Source: Bryopsis sp. KO-2023 (Eukaryota > Chlorophyta > Ulvophyceae > Bryopsidales > Bryopsidaceae). Taken from it: 64,000 bases of DNA. The stretch's first letter is position 1, and every line of letters begins with the position of its first letter. Positions 37,776-50,650 of the stretch are shown one piece after another. The notes beneath the pieces were generated by a model. That model had not been told where the DNA came from. It saw nothing but the letters and a program-made list of their open reading frames with translations, and did not search any database. The stretch is from positions 1,178,001 through 1,242,000 of the forward strand of contig BSYQ01000009.1 in assembly GCA_030272585.1 (NCBI GenBank), read 5' to 3'. Position numbers and translations under genes: made by a program.

Positions 37776-38111
37776 ATGCACTACAAGAGGACTGTAACGT
37801 CGGCATATTTCTGGAGTGGAGTAGGAAAATCACTGTGCGCCCACGGGTGAACTTCTTCTCGGAGCATTTTGAGCCCAAAACTCTGTGTTGAAGATGACAG
37901 AAAGGGGTGCATATTTTTCAGCCAATATTTCCCATCGATTGGGGGTATGTTGGGCAAAATTCCCAGGTGGCCATTTGTTAGGATCGTTTTTGTGCGGTGC
38001 GATCCTTTGGAAGGGTGGCACGAGAGGATGCAGGCTATTGACATGAAGATTGAAAGAGCGATGGCCTGGAATGAATGGGAGATGAACCATGAGAGCAGTT
38101 CAGGATTGTGA
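37776..38111 (+). CDS. Possible small two-exon protein
   Basis: Two exons (37776-37846 and 37922-38111) join in phase through a GT-AG intron to give 86 residues with start and stop. The second exon reads QYFPSIGGMLGKIPRWPFVR and then a charged helix-like WHERMQAIDMKIERAMAWN. It would be divergent from the secreted Cys-rich gene, about 100 bases away. No family is recognised and the antisense strand is also open, so this may be chance. Confidence 0.25.
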
Positions 38112-41100
38112 ATTCTACTCACACGAGTCCGTATTTACTCCACTAAAATACAGAAGTGAACAAGAACAGCCAGCCTGTTGCAAACGACATTCAATAAAAA
38201 AGAGCTTAACCCGTTCCAGCAAAAAATGGTATGAATTCAGAGCCCCTGATGCCCAAAAACGCTTCCAGATGGGTAAGGGCAGCCTGGCAACGGTGAACCC
38301 GTGGAGTCAGGAAGAGGTTGAAACTTCAGCCCCGCACTTTTCGTTTGGTGGCGGTTGTGCCCAAATTGCTTTTTTTTCGTCTCCCAGTCGAGTGAAATCC
38401 ATAGAAAGTACTCAGCACGGTTGTAGCGGAGTTACCGTTTTGTGGGTCCAAAAGGAATCGAAGCACGAATATTTCGCTCTGAGAGACGGATTGTGAAGAT
38501 CTATTGGGCGCACGGGAAACCATCGAGCTGCACAGGGCGCAGACGGTGAATGGGGACGGTTCCTCAAAGTCTAGCGATTAGAACACTCTTTGCGGGAGGG
38601 GAAAAAGTTGCTGGCATCCAAACGGCGGCGGATTTGGTGCTGGATTTTATGTTGGCTCTTTTTTTTTTTTTTTTGGCTCTTCAATATTTGACAAAAAATA
38701 TATTAAAAAATATGTATTTTATTTTGACGAATCCGAGGTTCAGTCTCGAGTGGGTTTCAACGTTTCCACTCTGTAAACTCACGCGATTGTGGTTTGGAGA
38801 GAAACCAAAAAAAGATTGCCACAGATCTTGAATCATGTTTGTTATCACAGTGGGGCCACTCAGCAATCTTCCAAGTCATCCGAAAAAAAAAGCAAGTTCA
38901 TTAAGTTGGAAGCCTTCCAGAGACATCATTCCAATCATATTCACAATGGAGTTGATCAGGAGCCACTGTGAATTCCAAGCAAAGACACGACACCATCAAG
39001 ATTGCTGCTGCAAATCATCATCCGTTACACATTGTATTGTGTGATACAAACCAATTAGAGGTTGAAAGATTGGCGAGAACTGGATGGTGGTTGTGAAAAT
39101 GCTGAAATCGAGCTACCCCAAAAACCACAGCAAAAAAAAAGCTCCTCTTCCATGGATTCAAATCTGAAAAAAAAAGCTCCAAGAAGAAAACACCTCTTTT
39201 TTTTCCCAAGCACCTTATTCCCAAATCGATCTGCAGCAACCTCCCAAAAAGGCTGAGAAATTCCCGAGGAAATGCAATCACTACTGATCAAATATATGCA
39301 CTCTCCCCCCCCCCGACATGTGTATGTGTATATACGTATATATGGATTTTTTCTTTTTTGGTTAATAGAGATCATACAAACCCCCACATTTCGAAAATAC
39401 CTAAAAAGGTTTTTTGTATTTTTTTCACGAAACTCCCCCCCATTTCTGTCTTTTTTGTTCCTTTTTTTGTTTACCCTACAAAACTTTTTTTTTTTTAAAC
39501 CCGTCCCCGTATTGTTTTTTGTTGTTTTTTTTCCACCCCTCCTCCGACTCCCAATGCATACATATAATAAGCTCAACAGTGAAGTTGCAGCCCAAAATCC
39601 ATCCATCCTTCGAAAAGTATATATATATGTGTAAATATATATATATATTTCTTTTTCACAAAACGAGATGTAGAAAAAAAATACATCCAGAGGTAGAAAA
39701 AATAAAACACCAAAAAAAAAAAAAAGAACAAAGTGGATGTCCTAAACCTTTTTTTTCCCCATCACAGAACACCAAAAGAAGGATATTTCGCTCTTTTTTT
39801 TTCTGCCACCTGTTTCTTTTTTTTTTTTCCGATTTGTTTTCCCCCCCCCTCCCCACCACCACCACGTTCATTTCCTCCCAACAGCGATTCAAAAAAAAAA
39901 AAATGAAATCGACTGTTGGAAGCTCTACACACTCAATCACATGGAGCCTATCTCAACCAAAAGGGAAAGAAAAGCAACAGCAAAAAAAAAAAAAAAGATC
40001 CTGAAAAGTGTGTCTAAGAACAATAATGAAGCAACACACTTTTTTTTCGTTTCGTCTAATAAGGGGCGGAGGTTCGAATCTCACCCCCCCCCCCTTACCA
40101 CGCATTTTCTTTCGTCAACCCTCCCTTTTTTTCTCTGCTTGTTTTTTTTTCCTCCATCCTCTCGAAAGATGAGGTTCCAATTTTCTTTTTTTTTTTTCCA
40201 CCGCTCTGATTGGTTTCTCCATTCCTTTTTTTTTCCCTTCCAAAAAAAAAAGACCCTCAATTCCACATTCCTTTTTTTTTCCCTCTTTTTCGTTTAAAAA
40301 AAAAGAAAAAAAAGAAATTCCTCCAAACTATTTCGAAAAACCTAACCCCACTACACACACAAACTCCGACATCGTCCAAATTCTCGCAGTAGAAAAGATT
40401 TTCACAAATCCTCCGGATCGAACAAAAACACTGAAGTCAAAACCCTGACAACCCCACAAATATATCATTACCATCCAAAAGAGCTTCTGTGGGAAAGAAG
40501 TAAAAAGTGAAGAAGAAAAAAAAAAGAAAAAAAATAGTAGTAAAAACAAGCGCAAAATATGTATTTTTCTTTTTCTTTTTCACCTCCTTTTACCCCTTCG
40601 TTTGTTCCTTTTTGTTTTGTTTTAAAATCTATTTTTTTGAATATTGCTCTCTGTGAATTTCACAAACCCTGCCCTGCGGCTAGGATTAACTTCTGTTTCT
40701 TGGTTTTTTTTTCCTTTTTTTTTTAAAGTGGATATATTTTTTTTCCGCCCAAGAAGCTCGTTTTTTTTTTTCACTCTCCAAAAGAAAATCAACAGGAGAA
40801 GGAGAAAAAGAAATAAAATCCATATTTTTTTTACCGCACTGTTTTTTCTTTTCTTTTTTTTTTTCGATTTATTTTGTTCATGATATTTTTTTCCCCTCTT
40901 TTGTTTTTTTTCACTTCTTTCAGCTCACGATAACATTAACACAAACAACAGCAGAAAATAATCATTTAAGATTTCCATAACCCATATCCCCATTACCAAT
41001 GTATAGAAAAGCACACACACACACACACTCTCTTTTTTTTTGTTTTGTTTTCCTTTTCCTTCGATTCTTTGTTTTTCTTTCCGAGCTCTTTCACTCTTTT

Positions 41101-43403
41101 TTTTTCCCTGTCTTTTTGTCTTTTCCTTTTTTTCTCTCTCTTTTTTTTTTCAACACCCTCCCACACAAAGCTTTTCAAAAATTGCTGTTTTTTAAAAGCT
41201 CAAAAGGCAAGAATCGCCATCAGAAAACTTCGGGGAACAAAACATTGCTCTCTCACTTTTTTTTCCCCACCTTCTCACTCTTTCTTTCCCCTCCCCATAA
41301 AAGTCTACACATAGACATAATTCTTTGCTGCTTCTTAACTCTGAACCCCCTCCTTTCCTCCACATACACCAAAAAACCACACTTTTTTTTCCCCTTCCAT
41401 ACAAACCCATACCAAAAAACAAACAACACTCTCAATTTTCCCCACAAAAAGCCCCCCTCCCTCCCTCCTCACGCTTCATCCCAAATAAAGCTCAGATTTG
41501 CAAATGTTCTTTTTCCCTCAGTTTTTTTTTTTTCAAAACCCTCCCATTATATCTTCGTACATAACAAACCACCGCATTCCGGTAATGGAATTTTTCCCAA
41601 TCTTCCTTTTTATAGCTTTTTTTTTTGTATAAATTTTTTTTTAACATATGTCTGAACCCCTACTGCACGAAAACAGAAAAAAGCAACAATCTTTTTGACA
41701 TGCTGCTTTCTCTGGAATTGCTTAACAAAAAAGGAGACTTCATTTCCATAAGAAGCTTCCTCGCAACTGATCATTTACCCAAAAACAACAGAACACACAA
41801 ACCTAAAAAAACAAAGGCACGGCTTTTTTTCCTTTTTTCTGTCGAATTTTTTTCCCCTGCTGATGAGAAAACCCAAACCTAAAAATAAAAAAAAGTGATA
41901 AAAACATTAACATTTTTTTTTCCATATCGACCTCACGAAGTGACTCACGAAAAAAAACCCAGAGGACTTCCTTGTTACAATGCTTTCTCTCTTCTATTGA
42001 TCAATTTTTTTCCCCCAGTACCTCAAAAACACTACAAAGTTTGATAATGAAAAAGGAAAAAAAAAAAAAATCAGGAAGTCCTCCAAAGTCACCAAGTCAT
42101 TAATCATCTGGATCATCGAAAAAAAAAAAAAAAGTGAAAAAAAAAAAAAAAATCCAACCACCATCACAACAGCTGGGTTTTCTTTTCTTTTTTCCTTTTT
42201 TTTTTCCTTTTTACCGCTTCATACTTTTTTTTTGTCATCCTTAAGAATTTCTTTTACCCCCACCCAAAGTTTCTTTTTCTTTTTTTTTTCCAAGAGCTTT
42301 TTGAGCTTCTTTTTTTTTCCAACTCTCTCTCTTTTTTTTTGTCTTTTCCTTTCCCCGATTACTTTAAAAAGAAAATGGCATACAGCTTTATACATACCGC
42401 CCACAGCTGTTGTGTGTGCAAAAATATGTATAACTGCCATAGTTCGTGCCAGCCGGCCTTTTCAATGATAAAAAGATACAAGAACCCCGAGAAGTAGTGG
42501 TAGGAGCCGTACGGCATCCCTACAGCAATCATTTCATTTGGTCCCCATGACAAAAATGGACCAAAATAGAACGCACGCAACGTTCAAAATACTTTTCCAG
42601 ATATGTGTTAGCTTCATTTCACCTGAACCAACGAACGCCACCACGACAATTTCTTTTTTCCTTTTTTCAATTTTCCGGTCGCTCTCCCCCCTCCCAACCA
42701 CCGAAGAATCACCGTAACTTTTTTTTTTGGCATTAACCTTTAGAAAATTGGTCGGAGATCAAATCCACGAAAGAAAAAAAAAGGGTAAAAGGAAAAAGAA
42801 AACACAGCGACGTTCACTGAAATTATCCTTCAGCCAAATTTTGACAGCTGAACCCCTGCTCGAAAGGGAGGCCAGCATACTAACTGAACTGGAAACCTTT
42901 CCCTTTTCGGAAACATGATACCCGATATATAATGTAACCCCCAAAGTGAAGGAAGGAGAAGAAAAAAAACAAAAAAAAAACCTGAAGAGAATAGCACACC
43001 AATTCTGTGATGACTAATCTCCTCTTTTTCTTGTTGTGTCCAAAAAAAAACTCTTCGACAATTTTTTTTTTCCTTCCTATATCTTTTTTCTCGTCATATT
43101 TTCTCTCTCTTTCTCTTTCTCTCTCTCTCATATTTTTTTTTCCCTTCTCTTTCCCCCACGTATATTTTTTTTTCCTTTTCTTTTGTATTGCCTGCTTGAC
43201 TTTGCTTTCCTTACTTTTGCATACAACAAGTGAAAATCACAGAAAATATCCCAAATCACATCATCTCTTTTGTCTTTTTTTTTTCCTTTTGTTTGTCCTT
43301 TTTTCAAAACAACATCCCCTCCCCCCCTTGCTGTCTCCCCCATACTTTAAAATGCAATCACATTGGTATAATTTCACAGAACGAAGTCATTCGTGTTTTC
43401 GTT
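38112..43403. other. Gene-poor, homopolymer- and pyrimidine-rich region
   Basis: From about 39.1 to 43.3 kb the plus strand is dominated by T, C and A runs, with many 8-15 base poly-T or poly-A tracts and short CT, AC and AT repeats (for example near 39320, 39620, 41010 and 43110). The long open frames here are all low-complexity Phe/Lys/Ser strings. One less biased island lies at about 42360-42600. It sits downstream of the minus-strand PPR gene, so its 3' UTR should begin at the right edge. Confidence 0.5.
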
Positions 43404-44666
43404 TCAAGCGGTTTTCGACTCCGCCGAATGCGCAGCGTCGACGGGCAAACCCATGGATCTGAACTTCGCCACGAGCTTTTTCGCGACCGTTTTCCTACCG
43501 CTGCGAATGCAGGCACCGACGATGGACTGTGCGGTATCAGCGTTGATTTTCAGCTGCGCTCGTTCGATCTCCTTCAAAACGCCCAACGCAGCGTCGACCG
43601 CACCGCACTTCTCGAGCGTCCTCAACGCAGAATTGTAAGTTTCCAGATCTATCACCATTTCGGCATCCCACATGGCCTCCAGGAGCTGCAAAGCCATGCG
43701 CGAGCGGCCACCGGCTTCCAGCGCTTTCATGAGCCCGCGGCAAGAATTCTGGTCTGCGGATACACCCTCCATTTGCATCGTCAAGAACAGGTCGAGAGCT
43801 TTGTCCGAGTCACCTGTCTTTGCATACTGGTTCAGCAGCGACACGTAAATTGCTGACGTCCCGACCAGACCCTGTTCGTGCATTGCATCCAAAACCACCT
43901 CGATTTTGTCCCAGGCACTGACCTTTTCGGCCGATGACAACGCCGCAACGAAAGTGATTTTGTCTGGCGTAATTCCCTTGCCCTGCATCTCTCCGTAGAG
44001 GGCAAGGGCGCGGTGGTACATGCCGCTTCTTTCGCAAGCAGTGATAAGCGCACCGTACGTCACTTGGTTGGGTCTGCAACCAGGGTCGCTCAAAGCCAGC
44101 TTCTTCATCTCCTCGAAAATCTCCAAAGCTTTTCCCCACTCTCCGCAGCCACCGCATGCAGAAATCAGCGCAGAGAAGGTGTAGGTATTGGCTCGAACCG
44201 TCTTCATATCCTTCATCGTCTCGAAAACTTCGACAGCTTTGCGCCATTCCTTGAGCCGGCCGCAGATGTTGATGAGTGTGGTGAATGCCTGCTCTCTGGG
44301 GCGGAATGTGCAGGTTTCGATAGCTCGGCGAACTTCCCCGGTGCCGGCCGGACAGTACCTGATAGATGCCTTAAGCGTATCCATATCCCAAGCAGGTCTG
44401 TACGCAGGGATGCCACCCGAGGAAACTGGCGACACGGGCGACATCCTGTGGGCGGGTTTCCACGCGAAGTCGGGCCTGCACTCCATGTGGGACTCAGGTT
44501 TCCTATGGAAAACAGGCATGACAGGTGGGGGCGCCGTGTAGTATGGCGGGAACCCCGACATTGGCTGCATTCCCCCGTAGAAAGCTGGCGGTGCGAAAGC
44601 CGTCATATTGTGTTTCAATATTCCGGTTGCGAAGCTCGAAGAGCGTCTTTTTTTCTCAAAAACCAA
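43404..44666 (-). CDS. Pentatricopeptide repeat (PPR) protein
   Basis: An intron-free frame of 420 residues from an ATG at 44666; a second in-frame ATG at 44606 is also possible. The first 100 residues are Pro/Met/Ser-rich and lack negative clusters early on, compatible with an organelle transit peptide. From about residue 120 there are at least seven 34-36 residue PPR units, e.g. AFTTLINICGRLKEWRKAVE, TYTFSALISACGGCGEWGKA, VTYGALITACERSGMYHRAL and ETYNSALRTLEKCGAVDAAL. There is no obvious E/DYW, SMR or endonuclease domain, so this is a P-class protein. Such proteins bind specific organellar RNAs and aid processing, stability or translation; the target cannot be read from the sequence by eye. 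Lack of introns is common in PPR genes. Confidence 0.9.
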   Translation of the reverse strand: MVFEKKRRSSSFATGILKHNMTAFAPPAFYGGMQPMSGFPPYYTAPPPVMPVFHRKPESHMECRPDFAWKPAHRMSPVSPVSSGGIPAYRPAWDMDTLKASIRYCPAGTGEVRRAIETCTFRPREQAFTTLINICGRLKEWRKAVEVFETMKDMKTVRANTYTFSALISACGGCGEWGKALEIFEEMKKLALSDPGCRPNQVTYGALITACERSGMYHRALALYGEMQGKGITPDKITFVAALSSAEKVSAWDKIEVVLDAMHEQGLVGTSAIYVSLLNQYAKTGDSDKALDLFLTMQMEGVSADQNSCRGLMKALEAGGRSRMALQLLEAMWDAEMVIDLETYNSALRTLEKCGAVDAALGVLKEIERAQLKINADTAQSIVGACIRSGRKTVAKKLVAKFRSMGLPVDAAHSAESKTA

Positions 44667-45585
44667 TTCTCTGGTGTTTCATACAAAAGCCAAGCGGGTG
44701 GGAGTTGCAGCAGAAATTCAGCAGCAAAAAGTGTTGCGTGCTCAGGGGAGGAAGGGCTTTTGAGACAGAACCGACCACGTAATTTAGTAACTGTCGAGCC
44801 AGCGATACCAATGGTTCAGCAAGTCAAATCCACTGGGGTGCGACACTGGACATAACCGCAACTAACGCTCACGATATGTCTGTCTTGTAGTAAGCCGCGG
44901 AGGGACAGTCATCATATGCCTAGACGGGACGAGGCACATCACCACATTCCAGGCCAAGTTTTCAGGAGCGGCAATTCCTGTAGTGATGCCCTCCTGCGGG
45001 CGATTTCGCATTCCAAACCCAACAGTGAAGCCTGAGAATAGGCGGAAGGAACGATTGCTACGAGGTCGACGCCAACGTAAGAACGGCGGCGCTCGGTGGA
45101 TGGTTCTGCTTGTCAGTTTTCAATATTGTGTGGCAATGTTACGAAGGTGATGGCCTACTACGCCTGTGCTGTAACGCAACCAGCTAGCTACTGTGCACAC
45201 CATTGAGAAGAGTCATAGCGAAAGTTGCTTCACATAACAGCGGACGCTGTGCGCGCCTAGTGATCGAGATATCTGGTTTGGTTCAGTAATGCCCCACGTT
45301 CCTTCGGTGGAAGGGCACTGTTTTTCTTTGCTTTGGGGCGCTCGGGCGCAGTGTCCCGCGGGCGAGTGGTGAAAACTGTCGAGTGAATCAATTGTCTGGT
45401 GGAGGTGGCGGGCCGTGTCTCTTCAGAAAGTTCGATCGTGGCTTGTTTCGGAGGAAGAATATTTCTTTGCTTTCACGTGGGAGCCCACGTGCCAATTCTT
45501 TGCAACCTTTCAAAACAAGTGTTCCACAAAATACAAGGCCAACCGTTGTCAATTTGCAAGGAAAGCAAATTGGGGAGGTCGTTTT
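44667..45585. other. Intergenic region (PPR 5' side)
   Basis: No supported gene. It contains the likely PPR promoter and the 3' UTR of the minus-strand membrane-protein gene that starts at 50042. Confidence 0.4.
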
Positions 45586-48500
45586 TCACAACTTCCCGTC
45601 GGCCTTTGTTCTGCCACTCTTCTTAGAACCATCCTTGCAAAAAGACTTGTCTTGAAAATCGTCGACGAGGCCGAGGTCATCGTCCACGATCTCGACCGCT
45701 GCAAGCCGCCTGGGAAATACAGAGCTGTGTTACCTGCTGTGTTTCACATGCTGTTCTTAAAGAGGTCCCAAAGCGTGGTGTGTGTGTGTGTGTGTTTTCG
45801 TCAGCACACAGCAGCTTACTCGGATTGCCACGACTCACCTTTGAATCAACCAGACCCCCACTGACACGAGGGCCACAAACAGCCCTGCACAAATTCCAAT
45901 CAGGGTCGCCAACTGGGCATGGACTCCTCGATTCTTGGGAGTTGGTCCGACAGTTGGAGGCTCCTCGACGACGGCAGCACTCACAAAAGTATCGCCGTTG
46001 TCACGTTGGTGAAGGCTGAGTTTCCGTTCTGAGAGCAAGGGCATCGATCTCAGCCAACAGCAACCAATGCATGACAATGAAATCGCTCCAAGGTAACATT
46101 CAACATCGTTCCAGATTTTGAGTCAACCGGCGTAACGCTGAATCCCTCACCCTTCTGTGCATCCAAATCAATCTCCAAATCGACAACGTTCTCCTTCGCA
46201 GCACGGGATGGGTCATCTGGCAGCCATCCGATTTGCAGTTCAAATTCGAAGGAAGGAGGCTTCGGCACCAGCAGAGACTGGCGATCCCACCACTCACTAT
46301 CATTAAGATACTCGTCGTATCTCCATTCATCCGAACCCCCCTCCCACTCGTCAAAATATGGGGACATGAGCCAATTCACGTATTGGCCTGCTTCCCAAGG
46401 AGGACTTTCTCCGATCAGTTGATCAAGAAAGATTTCAAAGTCGGGGTCCTGGGGTCTGTCCCAATATCCCCAATCATCCCTGTGGCTGAAGCCTCCGTCA
46501 ACCATCGGTCCAAACGATTCCCAGTCTGTTCCATACGGATCGACTATTGAATCGAATCTGAATGGGTTTTGCTGGTAGGCCTGCCAAATCTCGTCACCAG
46601 TTCTGAGGTCTGCGCTTCCCTCCCTTGGATCGAACGCTTTGTCTGTCGGTGTGTCTGGACCATCGAGCGGAACAGGAATGAGCGCTATGGAGTCGAGCAG
46701 CCAAGTTGGGTCGTTGTGTTGCAGAATGCTACCGATCCTTGGTTCTGATTCTTGCTGAACCTGAAGGAGCTTTCGTCGACGGACTTGGTCGCCTTGATGC
46801 TTTCTGATCAGCTGAAGTGCTGCCCTGCTGAACTCTCCAAAAGAGTGGGCGGTTGTCGCAACCTGGTCGACAAGTGACACACAAGCGTGAAGGGCATCCG
46901 TGCTCAACGGCGGCCACAAAATCTGTGCATGAGATGTATCAGTCACTACTTTGATACCTGCCTCAACAAAGATTTTGTTTCCTCCGGTAGATTCTTGATC
47001 AGAAGACCACCTCCTCGTTGGTTTCCACCAGCGCTATCGACAGTTTCCAACTGCTGTGCTGCAATGCGGGTCGTGATTTCAGTGATGTCCCTTGATGCCT
47101 GAGTGTCAAAAACGAAAAGCACGAGCTCAGACTTTAAGGAAACACCTTGTTCGAGCGCCGGGTTGGTCAACATGATGTACAACTACCGCAGCTGGGATTG
47201 GCCTCACCTTCCATGTGTCCCTCAAAAACTTTAGCACCGAAGCTCCTACGACGACGTCGCGAGCATCTGCTGCGTTGTTTGTCAGCTTGGTGAGCCTCTC
47301 ATTACCGCTCGACTTACCATCGCGGCTGTGCGTCTGCAGTAAGCTTCTGAGAGGTGCTGAACGACTGAGGCTACTTTGCAATATATTCCACCTGCATCAC
47401 GGTGGAGGACACAGTAGACTGCGTTTTGGCCTGATTCTGTCCCTCTCAATGTCATATCTCGTTCCTGAGATTGAGATTACAGACTCCAAAAACAAGAATG
47501 GTAATGAGTAATGGGTTAGCTCACTGTGAGAGCCTTCTCCGTGAATGGCTGGGTTCATCTTTCACGTCGCCAGAAGACCCCAAAGCACCTTTGCTCAGCT
47601 GCTTCAATTCAGCATTGAATTGGGCCAGGCTTTCAATAGTCTCCAAAACCTGCTAGCAAGAACCAAAATTGAAAAATTATACCGGAACTTGACCCAGGGA
47701 CTGAACCAGGTTGGGAAGATTGGATTTACCTTGTTCACCACCTCCTTGCCTTCGACCCCCTCCGTTTTCAATTCCTCCGATGCCGCTATTCTTGCTGTTG
47801 TCTATAGAGCACAATTCGAGAAGCATAAGCATGTGTACACTGTTAAGTCTGGCGTGCATTTAAATGCAAATGGAAATTTCCTGCATATTACCTTTTTAGG
47901 GCTCTCGAGTAAGTTTCTCCTATTCCTGTTGAACAAGGATGCCAGAACGTCCCTGGCGGAAAGCGAGAAGCTGCAAAACAAAAAGGAGATCCCCGTTCTT
48001 TCGATTTCGCAGGTCCACTAAAAGTTGGCGAAACTCCAGAGTTGCTAAGCGACTGTTACCACTCTGTTTGAGTTTATTCAACTCAGCACAATTGCAATTG
48101 TTGCAAGACAAGACTCCTACCTTCCAAGGTTTTGGACGCCAATAACCGAATTTCTCAGGTTTTGAATGAAAGTCCGAAAGCGTCCCACAACCTACAAATG
48201 ACGCTTCAGTTCAGGCCCCCACCTTCCGCAAAAACGTTTTCTACTCAAAATGCGCATACGTTCAAGTGCGATAGTTTTCCTTACGATGCGTGTGTCCTGC
48301 TCTGTGGTATCATTGCTTTCTGTCGGCTCGACAGTCTGCTGGGCTTCGCCCAAAACCTCCCCAAGAGCTACTGCCGCCTGTTTTTGCACGATGCACAAGT
48401 ATTTGAATGTCAATCTCTGCGTTATCTCTTCAAATGACCGACGCTGGAGTTGCTCCACAGAGATAGGCCAAAAGTCTGGAGAATTGGGCTGGGGACTCGG

Positions 48501-50042
48501 ATACGTGAGGTATCAAATGGGGACAGTTTCAATCTGGACATGAACCTATAGGTGGCGGCGCAGTCATTTATATAGGTCTCGTCGAAGGGGAACACTCTAT
48601 CTGTGCGAAAAACTAGCGCAAAAATCGCGTGACTCCTTTTCGACGAGTTGAGTGCGCACTATCGGTTTCTCTCTCTCTCTTCATCGCCTTCCGAACGTTT
48701 ACTGACAATCAAGGAACGAATTTGGGAAGCACCAAACAGAGGTCCTCTGACAGTTCGTTTACCTCTGTCAAACAAGGAATCCCAATGGTTTGCTCTCCTT
48801 GACACTTCTCATACTGCTGGCTTATCCGGCCAACCTCCTACAGACAAATGCCACTTGTGAGACATATCCACCAATTGCACGGTATTTCTGTCGAATCTTT
48901 GAAAGCGATTTTAGAATACCATTGCGATAACTGCTGTGCGCCGCAATGTTTCAAATCGTGACTCTGTGGGTGTCTCGGCTGCTTGTTCTGAAATTGATCC
49001 TGAAGCAACAATGTATTGTTCAGTCGGTTAAAAAGTACTTTGTGGGAATTGGAAAGAACATCCACTGAAACTTGGTCTTTCGCACCCCCTTGTTCAATCG
49101 AGGATCTCAGCATTTTCCCCAGTAGGCTTGTGTTTTCCTCCGAGCTCCCTTGGGATAGCAGTTTTTCTACAAGAGCCTGGCCTTCCGTAGAGCCTCTTAT
49201 AATGTTCCTTGTTTCAGCAAGAATATCTGGGCGAGATTAAAAACAAAAACACAGATAAGTGCATTGTGGAGAAGATTTAGCCAAGTTCGTGCTGGAGCGC
49301 CAGGCAAGCAAAACTGTGGAGGAGAAAAGTACTACCATCGAAAGCCCTTTGCGCCTCAACAGCTGTCGGGTCCTTTGTGCCTTGATTCGAGTTATCCTTG
49401 GCTACGTTAAGACGACTTTCCAGCGTCTGAAGTGAATTTACCAAATTCCTGAAACACAGAAGCAGAACAAAATATTTTCATTGGCGCGACTCCAGGGATC
49501 GCCGCTTCACAACTGGGGAGGAGCGATAAGCGAGCTGACGGTGCTTTCTGTGAACCCACGACAATGTCTCCGAGATGCTCGCATCTTCTTGAAGTTTCCT
49601 CCTCCCGTCCTTAGACTCCTGTGAAAACGCAGCTTCGCCCTTTGCAACGGGGATCGGAAATATGCTCGACGATATTTTAGAACCAGCGTGCACTCACCTC
49701 CTTGCGACGACTCCAATGACGCCGATCATCCTGGCCTTGAAGCTGGCCGAGCTCCGCAAGAGCCAAAAGGCCTATCCAAGGAGTCGGGTCGAAGGGACCA
49801 CTGTGCTTGTGAAGTACATTCCTCTTTTGCGACACAATGACGTATTAACGAACAACACGACGATGCATCGCGGTGCACCTGGGTGGAGTTCCGTCTCGTC
49901 ATACCTTGCTATCGTTTTGTTCGTGGGACTCGACGCCGTGGAAGTACTGCGTCCCAATCAGAGCGAAAACAAGGAGGCACGAGCCACGGCGAATCGTCCG
50001 AGAGTTGTGCGATTCTGAGTGAAGTGCCGCCCTGTGATGCAT
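45586..50042 (-). CDS. Secreted/type I single-pass membrane protein with repeated helical segments
   Basis: Many exons on the minus strand. Exon 1 (50042-49905) encodes MHHRAALHSESHNSRTIRRG and then a hydrophobic signal core (SCLLVFALIGTQYFHGVES), joining in phase to LQGQDDRRHWSRRKE. Later exons give Gln/Ser/Leu-rich helical segments of similar style (LVNSLQTLESRLNVAKDN, LVEKLLSQGSSEENTSLLGK, ALQLIRKHQGDQ), then a large acidic, Trp/Tyr/Asp-rich exon (46050-46946, e.g. DDWGYWDRPQDPDFEIFLDQ). Near the C-terminus a transmembrane helix (LATLIGICAGLFVALVSVGVWL) is followed by Arg-Arg and a short tail ending in TGA at 45586. The helical runs resemble the stalks found upstream of GAIN/polycystin-type domains, but I see no GPS motif, so the family stays open. 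Some internal junctions, notably around 46050, are not resolved. Confidence 0.6.
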
Positions 50043-50618
50043 CCCCTCGCGCCGCCGCTTGCTGGGAGAACGTATCGGTTCTCCTGTGCTTTTCTCAGAT
50101 TGAATCTTCTTTTTTTTCGCAGCAATGGTTTCAGCTTGTCTTTGAGAAAATTCCCGAACAGGGATTTGCTGTGATAAGAATGCGGGCGTAACGACGAACA
50201 AAAAGAGTGGACTACTCCAAGATAGAATTGTTGGTGATGGGCATTGGAAGAGCGTCATCCTCAACCAGCCCCAAACCCTCACCGAAAATGCTTCAATGCA
50301 CTTGCGACTTTGGTGAAGCCTTCGTCGTGAGGCGATATTTGTTTCATTGAAATACCTACATGCCGAATCACTAATCATCAATACTAATGGTGCACTGTGG
50401 AAGTGTCCCAGTGCCATACCATTCCTTTTGTTGGTGTTGTAGACACAAACATCTTACAGGAAAAGGCCAGGATACGACGACAAGCATCCCTCTATGCTCC
50501 CGTTTCGTGTCCAATTATGTAACGAACTTCAAGTAATTTACGGGATTCCAACATTGGGGATATTGCCCAATCTGCGGAAGGTTTGTGAGAGTCGTCTGAC
50601 ACCAAATAAATACCAACA

Positions 50619-50650
50619 ATCATCTGAAAAAACCAACCGCGATAAAATGA
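50619..50650 (+). repeat. Terminal inverted repeat, left
   Basis: Begins atcatctgaaaaaaccaacc and matches 53039-53070 in reverse complement over all 32 bases; the match ends sharply at 50651. Confidence 0.9.

Noticed and set aside
38089..38496. 135-codon plus-strand frame
   Set aside because: No homology, no splice context and opposing frames are equally open.
40060..40090. B-box-like ggttcgaatctca in the desert
   Set aside because: It is followed by a C run, and there is no A box or foldable tRNA body upstream.
40999..41655. Long Phe/Ser/Lys open frame in the 39-43 kb desert
   Set aside because: It is made of translated homopolymers with no domain and no codon structure.
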